In this document: piece after piece, positions 46,797 through 60,500 of the stretch
How positions within the stretch are numbered: the stretch's first letter is position 1
Layout: every line of letters starts with the position of its first letter
From: Tipula vernalis
Lineage: Eukaryota > Arthropoda > Insecta > Diptera > Tipulidae
Direction: 5' to 3'
NCBI GenBank assembly: GCA_958295665.1
Contig: OY282558.1
Coordinates: 51,405,389-51,469,388, forward strand
Length of the DNA stretch: 64,000 nt
Notes under the pieces: generated by a model
Seen by the model: the letters and a program-made list of their open reading frames with translations, nothing else
Database searches by the model: none
Told to the model about the DNA's origin: nothing
Made by a program: the position numbers and the translations under genes

Positions 46797-48099
46797 AGAT
46801 CAAGTGATAAATGACTTTTTTTAAAATCAGTACCAATGGTAGATTTTCGTGAATAACCCAATTATAAATTGAAAATTTCCAGAGACCTTTTCTTATGCCA
46901 ATTTTTTGGACTAAATCTTTGAAGTTTCCCCAAAGTCTGTGTTGCCTACAGATGATCTGAAATATATTTCAGAGCCCGAAAATAAAGTGGATCGCGGTTG
47001 CCGCAATATCAATACACATTAGCCTAAGAAAGGGGCAGGCAGAAATGGATAAAAAATATATCTAAAATCCGTTAGAAAAAACTAAGCCGACATACTTTCC
47101 CATTCCGTTAATTAAATTGGCTTGGCGTTTGATGTACAATGTTTTCGGATTAAATGAAACCCTTTCAACTTTAAAGAAAACCTTTTCCGTTGTAAGTAAA
47201 ACTATTTCGAAACTGAGTTTCATATTCTTTTCGTTTCTATTCATTTTGGAAGTAGTTTCATCGAAACCCTTTTAAGGGATGCAAGAAACTAATCGAGGGG
47301 AAGGAAATTTTTCGAATTTAAATGAAACCAAGTCAAATAAATTTAAAACCAAAAAATGTATCACTAAAATTGTAAAATGAAACAGAATGTAAATAAAACA
47401 GAGTGATTCTCTTGGCCAATCTGTAGAGGTGGCTATTACCATGTTTCTATGAACGGAGTTGAGTTAGGTTGGATTGAAATTAGGTTTTAGTTAACTTTCA
47501 AAATGGCATCGAATAATAAAAATATGTAATAAAGACTCGCCTCGCCATTTTTGTTTTCAACTCTACTCAATTCCATTAGTTTCGTTGAGTTTAAAATGAT
47601 TTAATGACTACAACCTCATTTCCATGAACACTAACTCCAACTCAAGCCAGTAGGGAAGGGTGCCACATCGAAACCCCCGCTTTGATGATTTGTCTTTTCT
47701 TAGCCGACCTACCAAAGCCGCTTAGCATTGGATGATTTTTGGTTAACTTAATCTGTTGTGTTATAATAAAATTGGCAAATGTATTCGAGCGGATTGTGAA
47801 TTTCAGTTAAATTGGTAAATGATTCGTTATTCTTGCAGAGACACATCAAAGGAATCCTATCGCTCGTACCGCTTCTACTGATAGTTGTATCACAAATGCT
47901 TTAAGTTGTTCTTTGGTTAGCTCAACCCGTTGAGTTAGGATAAAATCGACTAATGTATTGGGTTATATTGTTATTTGATTCTGGAAAAGAAAGATTTAAT
48001 TTTAAAATTAGAATGGAAATCTCCATTTTCCAAAATATTTTAAAAATAATCTTCATTTTTCCGAAGTATTACGTGTTAATAGACAAAATAAGGCTCAGG
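46797..48099. other. Intronic sequence, nothing recognised
   Basis: Composition is a little less A+T-rich at 46880-47060 and 47400-47950. Short open frames show no domain. A weak mirrored similarity at 47440-47650 was not strong enough to call an element. Confidence 0.5.
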
Positions 48100-50800
48100 A
48101 GTTAGTACAAAGGGCGTTAATTCATTACACCTTTTTTAAATTTTATATTTAAAAATTTTCAAAATTCAGTTTTTAAATTAAATTTTTTTAAGTTCCTCTT
48201 TAATTTTTCGAATAAAAAAAAATCAAGTTCAATTTTAAAATGAAATGTATTCTAAATTTTTGGGAGATATTTTAAATTAGTAAAACATTTGAACTTGTTA
48301 TAGCTGTCGGACCCTAAAATCATTCTAAAATAGTAAGTACTATTTAAATTTAGAAATTTCCGAAACTTCTAACAATTCTAGAATTATCGAAAATTTTGAA
48401 AATTCATGAAAGAAATTTTCAGACTTGAGAAGTTTTAAAAGTCTGGAGGGGACCAGTTTCTAAAATTATTATTTCTTTAATCTTTTTAAAATTTAATGTT
48501 TTATGGTCAAAGATACTGTGGGGCTCTGTTATGAAATGGATCGCATTTCGCAATTTTGCGAATGTGTGTGTACTATAAAATTTTATTTTGGACAAATAAA
48601 AAAAAAAATTATCATTTAACACGAAACTGGATAACAAGAAATATCGGCTAATAAGAACATTCTTTTGCTCCCAGTTCCACTGTTTCTTAATATTATTTTC
48701 GCTTAACACGAAATTCTGAAAACACGAAATATTTTGTTTTGTTCCCTTCGATTTCGTGCTATCCGATTTCTTCTCTATTTTAAAAAAGCAAAACGTTTGA
48801 AATTCTTATACTGCCGAAACGTGCTATTTAGATTTTAAAAATTCTGAAATTCGGAAATTCCAGAATTGTTAGAATTACCGAAAATTCTCCAAATTCTTAA
48901 GTGTTGAAATGTTTAACATTTTGAGCATTTTCAGATTTTATTAGTTCTAATAAAAAAATTTAAAATTATTGTTTATTCTTATTTTCAAAGTTTAATATTT
49001 ATACTATTATTTCTAAAAATTCAATTGATTTTCAAAATTCTTTTAATTTTGAAAATGCTAAACATTTTCATATTTCAGAAGTTTTTAAAAAAAATATTCT
49101 TTATTCTCATCTTAAAATTAAATAGTTTCGGATATACTGCTGTTTGTGAAAATTTTTAAAATTATGTTTTATCATTTTCATATTTCAGAAATAGAAAAAC
49201 ATTCTAAACATTCATTCGGTTTACAAATTTTTAAAATTTTCTAAAAAGAAGAATACAATTTCCAAACCTTCCGTAATTTTTAGAATTATCAAGTTTCATT
49301 GCGTTAGATAGATAGAATACATACTTAAAATGACTTGAATTCCAAATTTTTTGTGATATTTGTAAAACGTTCTCATAATTATCGAGTTCTTAGAACACTA
49401 GAATGTTTTAAATTGTTTTATATTGACAGAATTATTTAAATTATGATTTTGCTTGTCTTTAGTTTGTATATATGGTATTGTATTTAAATTATTTGAATTA
49501 ATGAAATTTCTAACAATTCTGTAATTATCGGAAATTCTCAAAATTCTTTTAATTTTTCCAATTTTTCAACAAATTCAGATTTGTTCAGTTTTAAGAGTAT
49601 ATTGGTAACCTTAAATTGTTATTTATTCTTATATTTAAAGTTAATATTTTAGAATATACTGGTGTTTCTAAAAATTGATTAGATTTTTAAAATTTTAAAA
49701 ATTTTAAAACTCTAAATATTTTCAGATTGCGTATGTTACAAGAGCCTAGAGATTAAAATTTCTAAAATTATTCTGAATTATATGTTCAAAATTTAATATT
49801 TTAGGATATACTGGTATTTGTGAAAATTTTTCAAATTATGTTTTAATAGTTTCAGTTATTTTTTGAAATCCAATAGTTTCAATAGGTTAATATATTGGTC
49901 TTTCAAAATTTTTCAATTTTATTTTACAGAATTTTTGAAAATTTGATTTAGTCGGTATTCCTAAAATTTGTATATTTATTTAGATTCCTAAAATTACTGA
50001 AATTTCTAACAATGCTGGAGTTATCGGAAATTTTCCAAATTCTTTAAAATTTTAAAATTACTAGCATTTTTTTTCAGTTTCATAAGTTCTTAGGAGGCTA
50101 GAGTGTAAAATTTCTAAAATTATTCTTTATTCATATTTTCAAAATTTAATATTTTAGAATTTTTTAATATTTCTAAAAATTATTAGATTTTAAAAATTCA
50201 GTTTTTAACATTTTTAATATCACTTTTTTGTTCTTCTTGAAGAATTAATCAAATCGAGTTTTAAATTATCAGAGTAGAAAGAGTACATACTTAAAATGAT
50301 TTGAATTTTATGTTTTTCGTATGTTTTTCGAATTATCACTTTACTCGAAAAAAAGAAACTTAAAATAATTTTTTCAGCATTTTTCAGTTTCAAAAATTCT
50401 AAGCCTAAATAGAAAAAATGCTGATATTATTCCTTAAAAATTCCAAAATTTAGTTTTTAAATTTCATTTTACAGAATTATATGAATTATAGTATTTCAAC
50501 AAAATTTGTTTAGTTGTATTTATATTATTCCAACTATCGAAATTTTTAACAAGGAATCTTCAAAATTTTTAAAAGTGTTAAAATCCTATGAATTGTCAAA
50601 TTACTAGTATTTTCAGAATCAGAAGTTCTCAGGGCCTACGGAGTAAAATTTCTAAAATTATTCTTTATTAATATTTTCAAAATTGTAATATTTCGAATAT
50701 ACAGGTATTTCTAAAAATTCATTAGATTTTAAAAATTTCAATAATTGTTTTTAAATTCTTATTTAATATTTGGAATTAAAAAAATGAATTTTAAATTATC
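48100..50800. repeat. Diverged repeat field with a TTCTTTATTCATATTTTCAA core
   Basis: The phrase AAATTTCTAAAATTATTCTT-(TATTCATATTTTCAAAATTT)-AATATTTTAGAATATACTGG recurs with decay near 48968, 49615, 49760, 50110 and 50648. Several copies are preceded by TTTTCAG..TC..AAGTTCT and followed by TATTTCTAAAAATTCATTAG. Spacings are irregular (about 145 to 650 bp), suggesting an old tandem array with many deletions. It is non-coding. Confidence 0.6.
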
Positions 50801-50872
50801 GATTTAGAGTACAGAAGAGGACGATAAATCATAAATAATCATAAGTGCTAACTTATTAAGCAATCGTTGTGT

Positions 50873-52240
50873 CATGCTTCCAACAACATTGGTTAATATA
50901 CAAAATTCCAATGGTCAAAACATTGTAGGACGGACGTTCGTTATTCGAGAAATTATCGTTAATGTTTTGATAGCAAAAAATAGGGGTAAAATAGCAACTG
51001 GTATCCCTACTCAGTTTGTTCCAATTGAAAAGTTGGAACTCGCTGATCCAAATTTTAACAAGCCAGCAAGTTTTGACATTCTTTTGGCTGTTGGTGTTTT
51101 TAAATCATCGATATTTGGTTGAATTATTCCGGGGAACGCACTATAACACGTATTGATGATGGTTAATGTATTGCAGGTTTACCACTAAAGAGAGGTTGAC
51201 ATTCTTATATACAGCCGTTTATAAGAGATTAGTTATCATGGTGCAGAAATTCGAACGTAACCCTGAGTTCACAGATGAATATTACTAATTCATGGGGGAA
51301 TATGAGAAGCCAGGCCAATGATTGTTAAAGCCGTGCTCTTGCAAAACACCCATAGGTGTTTCAATCAATGATAAATTAGAGATTGGTCCTATTTTGCAAA
51401 ATAATCTACCACATATTGTCACAAGATTTTATCAACACAAAATTGTCTTCATTTGCAACATGTCACTTAAAGTATTTAATACATTAGCCAATGATTATCA
51501 ACAACAATATCCTTATGCTTATTAAGCCATAAAAGGAAGCTTTTATGTAGACGATTTCCTAAGTGGTGGTGAGAACATTGAAACAGCAAGTAGCGCTTAC
51601 ACTGTCACTGATTGTTATTTTGGTCAGATATTAAGATCAACATTTTTCGAATAATCGTTAGGTAATTTTAGAAAGATGGAAATTTAACTACCGAAATTTT
51701 AAGGGTGGCATTAGTCCGAAAGTAAGAAAATTTTTGTATCCTAAGCCTAGAGGATTCCACGGTTTTCATAGAAAGGAGTTACTCTGTTCTGGAAACAGCA
51801 TAAAAAGATGATCGAAATAGAACGGAAGTGGAGTTGTGTTACTAAGCTCCGGTACAGACAAAGCTTTTGGAAAATTTCATTATAAACATTTTTTCTCTTA
51901 TTTTTACATCTTGACATGTATGCTCCAGGTGGAGCACTTTGGAAAGTTGACTACCTCAATAATTTGATGATGTATAAAAATGACGAAAAGAATAATTTGT
52001 TCATCATTAGGTCAGGATTAGTCATCACAAATCAGTTTTTTCGTTTGGATTTATCAGCCAACTTTGCAAGAAATTTTTGTTCAAGTTAGTACACAATTAA
52101 AAAAAATCGTAAAATTGTTTGGCCGATCCGGCCAATATTGTCTATTGTGATAACGGAAGTAATTTCATATAGGCTCAAAAAATTCTCAAGCTGATCTTTT
52201 TTTATTTTTCGGGGAACAATCGAAACAACATTGCTAACGG
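50873..52240 (+). pseudogene. BEL/Pao retrotransposon pol relic (protease, RT, integrase fragments)
   Basis: Protease-like region 50874..51122: LPTTLVNIQNSNG, FVPIEKLELADPNFNKPASF, DILLAVGVF. Here LADP.F..P...D.L.G is the BEL/Pao signature, though the DSG active site is not evident. RT: YYXFMGEYE near 51285, VLKPCSCKTPIGVSIND, LEIGPILQNNLP, TRFYQHKIVF, then FYVDDFLSGGENIETASSAY with the catalytic YVDD intact at 51544-51555. Integrase: FRLDLSANFARN and IVYCDNGSNFI (Asp at 52149-52151), a stop, then AQKILKL. RNase H and the integrase zinc finger are missing or unreadable. No LTRs were seen. It is an independent copy from the relic at 41.9-43.8 kb. Confidence 0.8.
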
Positions 52241-54539
52241 TGAGTTCCTTTCACAACATCAAATCAAATTCAAATTCATCCCACCATAACGTAAACAATA
52301 AAAATTACCAAATGTATTTTCATTAAAATCTAGTTATATCACTAATATTGGGAGACTCACCTAACTTATGAACTTGGGTTCAGATTTAATAAATAATGTG
52401 CCATTAATTATGCGAATCGACATTTTTATGGTTATACCGAAAGTAAAATAAAAACCAATCAATTATATTGCCAATTATTATCTTTAAGTACATATATATT
52501 TGTATATACAAACCAGACACCTCATAGACCATTTTCAAAATGCAATTTACACATTCCACCCATAAAAAAATATTTTATTATGTACAAATAATAAATCGAC
52601 AGCACACGTATAAATTGAATGTCCCGATTTTAAGTAAGATAACACAGAAAGTAAAAAAAAACATGTTACCAAATGCACCCAATAATATTCATGTCTTGTA
52701 AGAATTGTTGTAACCATGTCATAATAAATCGCCTCCGTTCGAATTATTATTGAACACACAGAAATAAATAAATAACAAAATCGATTTCGATTCCCAATTT
52801 GTGCAGACCAACATCAGCAGCAGCAGCAACACAAAAATTTTACAATAATGAATTATAATCCTATTAGCTGCTGCTTATGCATATATTTACAAGGTGGAGT
52901 TCAATTGTGTGATTTATTCGTACAAAATGTGTCATTTTGGCGACCATAATGGTTGGTTGGGTCATTATTACCATTTTTCTTATAATATTTTATTATTTAC
53001 ACAAAAGCCACTTGAATTCAAATATAAATTACTTGAATACGTGCACGGCTATATATATTATATATGTACATGTGTAGTGTATACAGTATAACACTGTGGG
53101 CGATCATTTATTTATGTTGTACATACATAATAATCAAAACGAACGTATATACTATGTATGTATATACAACAGAAATTGGAAAAACATGAAAATTTTGTGT
53201 TTGTGACGACAAAAGGTGATAACAATTAAATATATTTGACCAACCTCTCAGAAAACCACTTGACATCTCGTAATAAGAGACAAATTAGCATATATGCGCG
53301 AATGACAGATGCTGGTACGTTAAAATGTATGTTGTCGTTTTGATTTCTCATCTAATTGGTTACACGAAAAACGTGAAGGTTTAACATGTTTTGTGTATGT
53401 GCTTCATTTAATTGATTGTCGTGTTTGGTGTTTGTATTTTAATGATGAAAAGGGAAATGACAAATAAACCAAGGGTTTTATACAAATATTTTATTGGCAT
53501 GAGAATATGATTCGTATCTATCTGGTTGGAGGTAGCTTTGACTTAAATTAAATTGAATACAATTTCATCAACCTCTCGCCATCTTTATGTACACGAGCAA
53601 AACTTAAACTAATTTATAATATATTTGTTTGTTTTTATACGTTTCGCAAAATTTCTTTCCTAGCTAAACTAAAATGAAATTTATATAAAATGTAACCCAA
53701 GGGGGGTGTTTATATCCAATTTATGACATTTTTTTTTTGTCTTTTAACTCCGCAAAAGTACTTGCATTCATCTAACACCATACCTCGCCCCCGAATTTTT
53801 TCGTTGAAACAAAATGGGTTTTGTACTAAAATAAGACAGACAAAATATTATTTTATTTTATAGTTGTACACTTACTTCTATAATATGTAAGACTATAACT
53901 GTTTATTTGGGTGTGTGTGTATGTGTACTCTTGGTTAGGATTATTAAAGAGACGACATTTTTATCTTATTCGTTTGGTATTTTTTTTTTTTTATCAGGAT
54001 AAAATTATTTTGTCTCCTTATATAAATTGCCTTTGTTGGATTTTCGTTAACGAAATTAAAGAGCTTTTTTCTGCATGACTGAGCTTTTCAAATATAATTT
54101 TAAAGCTTAAACTTTTTTAGGAGGATTTATGCTATATCTGTACAGCTTTTGTTTATTGAGCGTAATTGGAATGAATATCAAAAAATTGTTTACTCATCAT
54201 GCCATGAATTTCTATAGATTAAATTTACTAGTATAGCGCCTTTCAAACGTACACTAAAGCTGAATAAATAACTAAAAAAAAAAGAAAAACTTCAGACAAT
54301 CAGCATAATAAGCACCATTAATTCACAATTTATAAAATATTTTTTTTGCTGTTGTATTTTCAACAACAACTACAACAAAGCAGGAAAAATTCTTTTAACT
54401 TTTGGAAAATTACACAAAATTATCATAAACATAATTATCATGATGGAAAAACTTTATTATTTTCTCGCAAAAATACTCATACTTTCTATAATCGGAATTG
54501 TTTATTTTTGTTACTCGGCGGCTGCAATGATACATAAAT
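52241..54539. other. Intronic sequence without recognisable gene
   Basis: A+T-rich and apparently unique. Simple tracts: (CAG)n near 52813-52828, TATATATTATATATGTACATG near 53050 and GTGTGTGTGTATGTGTA near 53911. A T run lies near 53979-53992. No domain was found in any frame. Confidence 0.6.
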
Positions 54540-57500
54540 AGTGTGCCGCGGAACCCGTATCGTAAAATTTGGAAATTGTATAGAATTTTGAAATTTTATA
54601 ATATTCTAAAATATTTTTACAGCTGCAATGTTACATACTCAAATCTTTGAGGATTTAAAAATTTTGCAATTTTGAAATTCTGAAATTTTTCCAAATTCTG
54701 AGCATTTTCTAAATTTGAATTTTTTTTTAAATATATCTGCAAATTTCACAAGTCAGCGAGTTTCGAATATTTTTTTCTAATATCCTAAATTTCTAAATAT
54801 TGCTCTGAATTTTTAACTGTTAATTTGTAAAATCCTGAATTTTATGAAATAAAATTTTATGGAAAAACCTAACATGATCATCTTAAATGTTTGATAAGTA
54901 TGCTGATTAAAATTTTTAAAATAGTGAATTTTAACCTAATTTTGTCAAATTCTGAACTGAATCTATGTTTCAACTTTAGCTTTAAAATCGTAAGAATTTG
55001 ACAAAGTTAGCTTAAAATTCAATATTTAATAAAATTGTAAAACTGAAAACTTAAATTCCGAAAAACTTTTAAATTTATAGCAAAACTAATTATTTTGATT
55101 TTAGTAAGTTGGAACGATTGGAGTTTGTACGGTAAAGCATACCTATTCAATTTTGTGCATTCGCTTGTGCATTATTATTTTAATGTTTGCCAGAAAGCGC
55201 GGGCCCGCGGGGTAATACAAATACTGATATCTTTCAAAATTTGGAAATATTGTAATTTAATGACAATGTGTTGACAACTAAAGCTTAAAAGTATTTTTCT
55301 AACAGAAACATCTATAAATATTTTTATACATCTCCCGTGTCTAAAAGTTTATCATTTTAAGACATAGAAAAACTATTAAGTTCTCAATAAGTCATAAAAT
55401 TAAAGATTAATAGAACACCGAATTTTGAAAAAATTTTAAAATCGACTCCAAATTTTATAATGAATAATAAACTCTATCAAACTTCCGTTATATAGCTAAT
55501 CAGTTTTAAGAAATCTTGAAAAAATTCCAACTTATAAAAAACCATAAGATACGAGTAGCTCGGTAGGTAGTTGAATAAATCAAAATTTTCGGTTGATAAA
55601 ATATTGAAATTTAAGGTAATTTTATCAAAATTTAAACGTTTTTCAAGTTAAAGTTACTTCATAATTTGACTTCTGATTTTTTAAGTTTTAAAAATTTGAT
55701 GAAAGCTTCGCCCTTCTCAAAATTTTAATCAAACGTTTAATATCTAACGATCAAATTTTGAATATTGTAAGTCCTGAAATCCTCCTATTCTGATTACATG
55801 AAATTCTGAAATGATATTTACATCTGAGATTTTCAAATCAAATGGAAAAGTTTATTGTGTATTACAGATCTCATTAAATGCGTGAGATTTAAAAATTCTG
55901 TCTAACTCAAACCAACTTCTGGTGTTGATGAAATATGTAAATTTTTCAAAAAACCCTAAGGTTAAATACTAATTTTGACTATCAAAATTCAGCATAAAAC
56001 CCAATATAATTTTGAAACATGAACTAATTTGTCGAAATTTTAAAGGATTTCATTTTAGAAATTTTTTAATTCAATTTGTAAAATCATTTCTGGGAAATTT
56101 TGAATTTTGAAAATTTGTAAATTTTATTAAATTCTTAATTGCATTTTTGAAATTTTTGTATTTTGAACACGATTAAACGACGTTTACTAAACTTAATTAC
56201 TTTTATAAAAAAAAATTTGTAAAGTCTTCAATTTATTAAATTTTTTTGTAATTCTGAGCATTTTCTAAATTTTAAAATTTGCTAAATATATCTGCAAAAT
56301 ACAGTAATTTCTGATTATTTTATCAAACATTCAAAATCATCTAAATATTGCTCTGAATTTTTGTAAATATTTGTGGAATTCAGAATTTTATTAAAGGAAA
56401 TTTGATCGAATTAACCAATGCTTACGAAGATTTTAACTGTGAATTTTGTAACTCTAAAATTTAAATCAAATCCCGATTTCCAAAATATTTTTTTTTAGTT
56501 AGTCTAATTAAAACTTTTGCATTTCAATATTTTTAGGAAAGATTCATGGAAAGCTGAAAGTTGATTATTTTTTTTTGAATTTTTAAGGTAATTATGAGAT
56601 TTCAACAAATTTTTGTTTATGGCGTGAGTGGTTTTAAACTATTTAGCATATGTATTGACGTTATGTTTCACAAAGTTCTTAAATTCCCGAAATAAATAAA
56701 ATACAACAAATATTTAGTTTTATGAAATATGGAATTTTAAGCTAAGTTTATCAAATTCTAAACCTTTATCTAACTAAAGTTGGATCTATGGTTCAGAATT
56801 TGACAAAATTATCTTACAAATCTATATTTTGACATACAATTGTTTTTCACAAAGCGTAAGCCTCTAGTGCCTGCTTCAAATCCGTTTGCCGTTTTCTGCA
56901 GCAGTTATTGAAGCGCATGGCCTACCGTTTGTATTGGGAATATAGTTTCTTAATCCCATCACAGTTTTATTGAATTCACAACAATAAAAATTGGACTACT
57001 TTTGGGCTGATACAAGTACTGTTATTTTTCAAAATTTGGAAATATTGTAATTTAAAGACAATCTGTTGACAACTAAAGTTTGAAATATTTTTCTAACAGA
57101 TTCTTCATTAAAATTATTTTTATACATCTCATACCTGAACACGTATTTTTAAGACACTGAAATCCATATAAAATCCTAATTATAATCCTTTATCAAAGTT
57201 TCCAACAACCTCAGAAATTCGAAACAATTTTAAAAGTTTTTGAGATTTTTTAAGAGTTTTATAAATGGCATTCCGAAGTTGAATAAAATTCTGAAACTAG
57301 ATACAATTTATAGCTGTTGTCAAAATTTTGGCTTGATAAAATATGAATTTTGAGGTAATTTTATCAAATTTCGAATGTTTTTCAAATTAAAAGTTGTTCC
57401 AAATTCTTGACTTTTGATTTTTTTAATTTCAAAAATTTGGTGAAAGCTTAAAATTTTACTTAATTTCAAAGGAAACTTCATCAAGTTTTTGAAGTTTAAT

Positions 57501-60500
57501 AATTTTTAGAAGTTTGATATTTTACGCTTAATTCTTGAGATTAAATGTCAAATTTTGAAAATTGTAAATCCTGAAATTTTGTAAAAATTCTGAAATGATA
57601 TTTACATCTGAGATTTTATTATCAAATGGCAAAGTTTATTGTCATACAGATCTCCTAAAATGTTTGAGATTAAAAAATTCTGAAATTGAAAACAGTTCGA
57701 AATTTCAACGTAAATTTTTGAAGTTTTTTAATTCAATTTGTAAAATCATTTCTGGGAAATTTTGAATTTAGAATATCGTTCGCTATTTAAAAAGAATTTA
57801 GTTTTCTAATGCCATCACAGTTATATTGAATTCACAACAATAAAAAATGGCCTACTTTTGGGCTGACACAAATTCTGATATTTTTCAAAATTTGGAAATA
57901 TGTAATTTAATAACTATCTGTTGACAACTTAAGTTTGAAATATTTTTCTAACAGAAATTAAAGTTATACAACCTGAAGGTTTATCAAACTTTTTTAAGAA
58001 ATTGAAATCCTTATAAAATCCTAATTATAATCCTTTATCAAAGTTTCATTTACATTAATGAAAGTCGTTTATAAACAACCTAAGAAATTCGAAAAAATTT
58101 TGAGTTAAGATTTTGAAATTTTTAAGATTTTGATAAATGGCATTCGGAAGTTGAATAAAATTCTGAAATAAGATACAATTGATATTCGTTATCAAAATTT
58201 CAGCTTGATAAAATATTGAATTTTGAGGTAATTTTATAAAATTTCAAATGTTTTTCAAATTAAAAGTTGTTCCAAATTCTTGACTTTTGATTTTTTTAAT
58301 TTTAAAAATTTAGTGAAAGCTTAAAATTTTACTTAATTTCAACAGATACTTCATCAAATTTTTGAAGTTTAATAATTTTTAAACGTTTGATATTTTACGA
58401 TTAATTGAGATCTAATTTCAAATTTTGAAAATTATAAATAGTGAAATTTTGTAAAAACACATTAGTGCTTACATATAATTCTGAAATAATACTAAAATCT
58501 GATAATTTCGTATCAAATTTTAAAGTTATATTTAAATTTTGTTGTTTAAATGCTTAAGATTTAAGAATTCCGATAGCTAAATTGTGGTAAATTAAACTAT
58601 CTTCTAATAGTTGCAAAATATGCCAATAGAATACTAATTTTGGCAGATATTTGGTCGAAATTAAAATTTTAAATTCTGAAATTAGAAAAAATTCTAGATA
58701 ACTTTCAAGATTTGATTTAAAACAATGTGGCTTTGAAAATTGAGAAAATACTAAATTCCAAATTTTTAAAATCTTGGTTCTCTTTAATCTTATTTTTTTC
58801 ACATCCAACGTTTTTGGGAATTTCAAATTTTGAAAATTTCTAAATTTTATTAAATTCTTGAAAATAAAATTTAACATAAAAATTTTAAAATTCTATAATT
58901 TTAAGACTATTTACATTTATTATTAACTTGGTCATCATCTTTAAAATTTTTGAGGCATGTTAGGAATTTTAATTCTTTTGAAATTCAGAATTTGGAATAG
59001 TTCATAATATTAATCGAATTTTTTGTAAAATTCTTAACATTCGTTGTAATATAAAATTAAAAAAATTTAATACAAACGAAAATTTAAGTGACTTGTTCTT
59101 TAGACTGTATGTAAAATTTTGTTGGACCCTAAAATCTGAAATATTTTTAAATATAGAGTTGCTTAAAGTTCCTCAAAGACCTTTAAATTAGAATGTTGTT
59201 TATATTATATAAACGTCGCTAAATTTTGGTGAGTTTTGCCAAATTTTATGAAATTTGACTACCTTCTCCAAATTTATCAAATTTAGAACGATTTAGAAAG
59301 TTTTCGACTAATTTAGAGGTTACCATATTATATTTTCCACCAAATTTTGAATTTTATAATATGAAATTTGTTTTAAAATTTGTTCTGAATTATTTTCAAA
59401 TTGTTCAGAAACGTTAAGGATTTAAATTTTGTTAGATCTGTTTTAAAATTCTGGAGTTAGTTAAATTTGGAAATTTGTACTAATATAGAAATAATTCTCA
59501 AGATTAAAAAAATTAAGGTGGACAATTTCTTAAAATTGCTTTTATTAAATTATAAATTCTAATTCCTTAAAACTGTCAAATTTTACCAACTATTTAATTC
59601 TAAAACATTGCCTACGATATTTTATTAAAATTATAACAATTTAGTCATTTCTGATGTTTTATCGAGTTATTTTAGAACTTTAAAATTCTCTTATAGTTCA
59701 TAACATTAAAATAAAAATGGGAATGCTGAATTTTAGCAAAGTTACAAAATTGAAGACTTTCAAACTCTGGTTTCAATGCACTTTATTTTGAAATTTTTTA
59801 ATTCTCAAATTTAAAGAAATTATGTCAAATTTCAAGCAACTGAGTAATTTTATAAAATTCGTACCTTAAATGATATTTTGAAAATTCTAAAATTGTAGGA
59901 CTGAAGTTGCCGCTCTTAAAGGCACCTGGAACAATATTCCTCGTCATTTAGTTTTACATATTTTGGCCCGAAAAATCGTAAGAAATCGCTTATTAAATCG
60001 ATACCATACGAATTGAAAACTTCGGGAATATTAAACCAAATTATCGTTCTGAACGCACTTGTAATAGTATTGCACAATACATTGACTTTAAAATGTGGGC
60101 TATGATAATTGCTAGCCCATCTAAAATGGAATGGGTGTCAAGAGAAGTTACAGAGTTAGTAGTTGTGTCAAATTTTAATAAATTTGACTGCATCGCCAAA
60201 TTTTAAATAGAATTCTAAATTTTTAAAACGTTTTTTAAAAAGTTTGAGTTTCGAAATTTTTTCAAATTGTTTAGAAACATTTAGGGTTTAAATTTTGTTG
60301 TTTAGGTTTTAAAATTTTGAAGTTGGTTAAAATTTGAAATTTGTAGTAATAGAAAGATTTCTACTTGTTGACTTCTGAATTTAAAATTTGAAGCTGGGGG
60401 GAAAATTTGTAAAATTGTTTTTATTAAGTTATAAATTCTAACTCCTTAACACTGTAAAATTTTACAAATTCCTAAATTCTGAAATATTTCCTACGCAGTT

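Noticed and set aside
47440..47650. Possible second MITE (mirrored GAGTTGAGTTAGG / CTAACTCCAACTC)
   Set aside because: Similarity of the arms is short and gapped; not distinguishable from chance by eye.
58554..58877. 107-codon minus-strand frame
   Set aside because: Lies inside the 860-bp array; peptide is low-complexity (K, L, F, N, I) and other units do not keep the frame.
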